A stretch of DNA of 6,591 bases from an uncultured Candidatus Altimarinota bacterium (lineage in GTDB: Bacteria > Patescibacteriota > Gracilibacteria > BD1-5 > UBA6164): positions 1 through 6,591 of the forward strand of contig CALLPO010000017.1 in NCBI GenBank assembly GCA_938015605.1, written 5' to 3'. The position numbers and the translations under genes are program-made. Positions 4,959 to 6,591 of this stretch are shown one piece after another. The notes beneath the pieces are model-generated. The model worked only from the letters and a program-made list of their open reading frames with translations, was not told where the DNA came from and did no database searches. How positions within the stretch are numbered: position 1 is the first letter of the stretch; the number at the start of each line of letters is the position of its first letter.

Positions 4959-6455
4959 ATGAAATACTTAATTAAGATTTCTCCAGAAATAACTATCAAA
5001 TCTAAGCCTGTGAGAAAAAGAGCAATTATGATGCTCAAAAATAACATCAAAAAACATCTAGATTTTAATAATCTGACAGCTAATATTATTGGTAACTGGG
5101 ATGTTATTACTTTAGACTACAATAAACTTATTCAAAATAGTGAAGAGGAATCCTCAATTAGATTTCAACTCTCTCAAATTCTCTCATGTGTTGCTGGTAT
5201 TGCTCATTTCATGGAAGTAATGACTTATAGCATAGAGGATTGTATTTCTCAGGATGAAATTTTTGACACCATTTTTCAAAAAACGAAAGACAACCACCTA
5301 GCAACAGTAGCTAATAAATCATTTGTCGTAAGAATCAGAAGAACAGGATTACATAATTTCACCTCAACAGAAATCGAGAGATACATTTGATGAGGATTAC
5401 TTCAACATGGAGAAAATTGTAGAGTACAACTCAAAAACCCAGAAGTGACTATCAAACTAGAAATAAGGGACAAGTTATTTCATGTAATCAAAGAACAAAT
5501 TCAAGGAACAGGATGATATCCTATTGGTTTTCAAGAGAAAGTTTTAAGTTTAATTTCTGGTTGATTTGATTCATGAGTAAGTAGTTATTCTATGATGAAA
5601 AGATGATGCCAAGTTGATTATTTGTTTTTTAATTTAGGATGAAGTGCTCATGAACTGTGAGTAAAACAAGTAGCTTATTACTTGTGGAAAACTTTCTCAA
5701 TACCACATAAAAAAGCAAGATTCATTACTGTGAATTTTGAAGAAATAATGGAACAACTTTTAGTAAATGTAAATCATAAATTCAGAGGAATTATTCTCAA
5801 AAGGTATATGCTAAAAGTTGCCTCTCTTATATCAGAAAATAACTATTTTGCATTAGTTAAATGAGATAGTTTATGACAAGTTTCTAGTCAAACTCTTAAG
5901 AATATGCATGTAGTAGATAAAGCAAGTGATACCCTTGTACTACGTCCTCTTATTGCAGATAATAAGCAAGAAATAGTTGATGTAAGCATGAAGATTGGTA
6001 CGTATAATTTTGCATGTAATATGCCTGAATATTGTGGGACAATTTCTGACAAGCCTTCAACTTGAGCTAAACTTGAAGAAATATTAGAAGAAGAAAAGAA
6101 TATAGATGAATCTATTGTGATCCAAGCATTTGAAAGCAGAACAATGGAATTCATAAAAGATCTGACACAAAATAATGAAGAAAAAATTAAAAATGAGGTT
6201 GAAAAAGTTAACACAATAAAAGAAAACCAGATAGTGATTGATGTAAGAGAAGAAGACATGGTTAATAAAAAACCTTTGAAAATTGAATCAGAAAAAATTG
6301 AAATTCCCTTTTTTCAAATTAACTCAAAATTCTCTAAACTTGACCAAAACAAAACATATCTATTCTATTGTGATAAAGGTATTTTATCAGAACTTCATGC
6401 ACTCTATTTACAAGAAAAATGATTTACAAATATTAAAGTATTTAGACCACAATAG
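4959..6455 (+). CDS. thiI: tRNA uracil 4-sulfurtransferase ThiI with C-terminal rhodanese domain
   Basis: ThiI adenylates uridine 8 of tRNA and replaces its oxygen with sulfur from a cysteine desulfurase; it can also pass sulfur to thiamine synthesis. The 498-residue product (E. coli 482) has an N-terminal ferredoxin-like domain beginning MKYLIKISPEITIKSKPVRK, a THUMP domain (about 65-165, with VRIRRTGLHNFTSTEIERYI), and the PP-loop SGGFDSG (200-206, Asp204). Cys359 in MPEYCG and the rhodanese Cys471 in FYCDKG match E. coli Cys344 and Cys456. Twelve TGA codons are Gly, including TGA TGA GGA for the conserved GGG after RYI at 5388. In the standard code it would look like several fragments. It ends in TAG and is coupled to the upstream methyltransferase. 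No cysteine desulfurase is in the window. Similarity to proteobacterial ThiI is strikingly high throughout. Confidence 0.97.
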
Positions 6456-6476
6456 TACTCAAAAGTTTTTAACAAC

Positions 6477-6509
6477 AAATAGCTATTTTTTCTTGAAAAA
6501 TAGCTATTT
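6477..6509 (+). terminator. Hairpin after thiI, probable weak terminator
   Basis: A perfect 14-bp inverted repeat pairs 6477-6490 with 6496-6509 around a 5-nt loop (TCTTG); the arm contains ATAGCTAT. It is the only strong structure after the thiI stop. It is not followed by a real T-run on either strand, so it may be a weak terminator or an mRNA 3'-end stabilising hairpin. Confidence 0.55.
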
Positions 6510-6535
6510 ACATTATACTATTTAAGTATTATATT
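6507..6535 (+). promoter_or_regulatory. Possible promoter for the gene at the right edge
   Basis: A -35-like TTTACA (6507-6512) and a -10-like TATATT (6530-6535) are 17 bp apart, in very AT-rich DNA. The predicted start leaves only a few bases before the ATG at 6549. The -35 box overlaps the end of the preceding hairpin. Confidence 0.4.
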
Positions 6536-6548
6536 ATAAGCTATATAA

Positions 6549-6591
6549 ATGAAAAAAGTTCTCATAAGTATATTCATTATTCTTTCAATGC
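6549..6591 (+). CDS. Start of an exported or membrane protein, cut by the window edge
   Basis: Only 14 codons are visible (MKKVLISIFIILSM). Two lysines followed by a run of Ile, Leu, Val and Phe are typical of a signal peptide or an N-terminal membrane anchor. A possible promoter lies just upstream. Nothing can be said about the mature protein, and so short an AT-rich stretch could be chance. Confidence 0.5.
   Translation, partial: MKKVLISIFIILSM

Noticed and set aside
5888..6259. 123-residue minus-strand frame inside thiI, and the plus-strand frames at 5682, 6117 and 6283
   Set aside because: The minus frame is antisense to ThiI; 5682 and 6117 are fragments of the ThiI frame itself, and 6283 is out of frame within it.
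1..6455. TGA read as tryptophan (code 4) or selenocysteine
   Set aside because: TGA sites match glycines of invariant motifs, Trp appears as TGG (metK, rpmI, methyltransferase, thiI), and some 70 sites in housekeeping genes cannot be selenocysteine.

Overview
The window comes from an AT-rich bacterium that reads TGA as glycine (translation table 25), the code of Gracilibacteria (BD1-5) and Absconditabacteria (SR1) in the Candidate Phyla Radiation. Under the standard code almost every gene here falls apart. With TGA = Gly they become intact, recognisable proteins, and I count about 73 in-frame TGA codons. Many lie at invariant glycines: GAGDQG and GGGAFSGKD in MetK, SGGFDSG in ThiI, the GYDH motif of YbeY. 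Trp is still TGG. All ten stop codons visible in the window are TAA (9) or TAG (1), never TGA.

Layout. (1) 1-1080, minus strand: metK, cut off at the window's left edge, behind a SAM-I (S-box) riboswitch with its own terminator, antiterminator and promoter. (2) 1087-2630, plus strand: a promoter back-to-back with the metK promoter, then a translation operon of bS20, IF-3, bL35 and bL20, ended by an intrinsic terminator. (3) 2648-3124: the endoribonuclease gene ybeY with its terminator. (4) 3133-3414: a promoter and a 74-aa glycine-rich membrane protein. (5) 3416-3451: a symmetric terminator shared with the convergent unit. (6) 3457-4283, minus strand: two tandem paralogous small membrane proteins resembling the type IV secretion system pilin family common in CPR bacteria, with a good promoter. 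(7) 4306-6455, plus strand: a divergent promoter, then a SAM-dependent O-methyltransferase and, one base after its stop, a full-length ThiI with a rhodanese domain. (8) 6477-6591: a hairpin, a possible promoter and the first codons of another gene.

Themes. MetK makes SAM and is feedback controlled by it. The methyltransferase uses SAM, and its tight coupling to ThiI suggests a tRNA-modification role. Most of the rest is translation machinery and rRNA processing (bS20, IF-3, bL35, bL20, YbeY). None of the start codons has a clear Shine-Dalgarno sequence. No tRNA, rRNA, CRISPR array or insertion sequence was seen.
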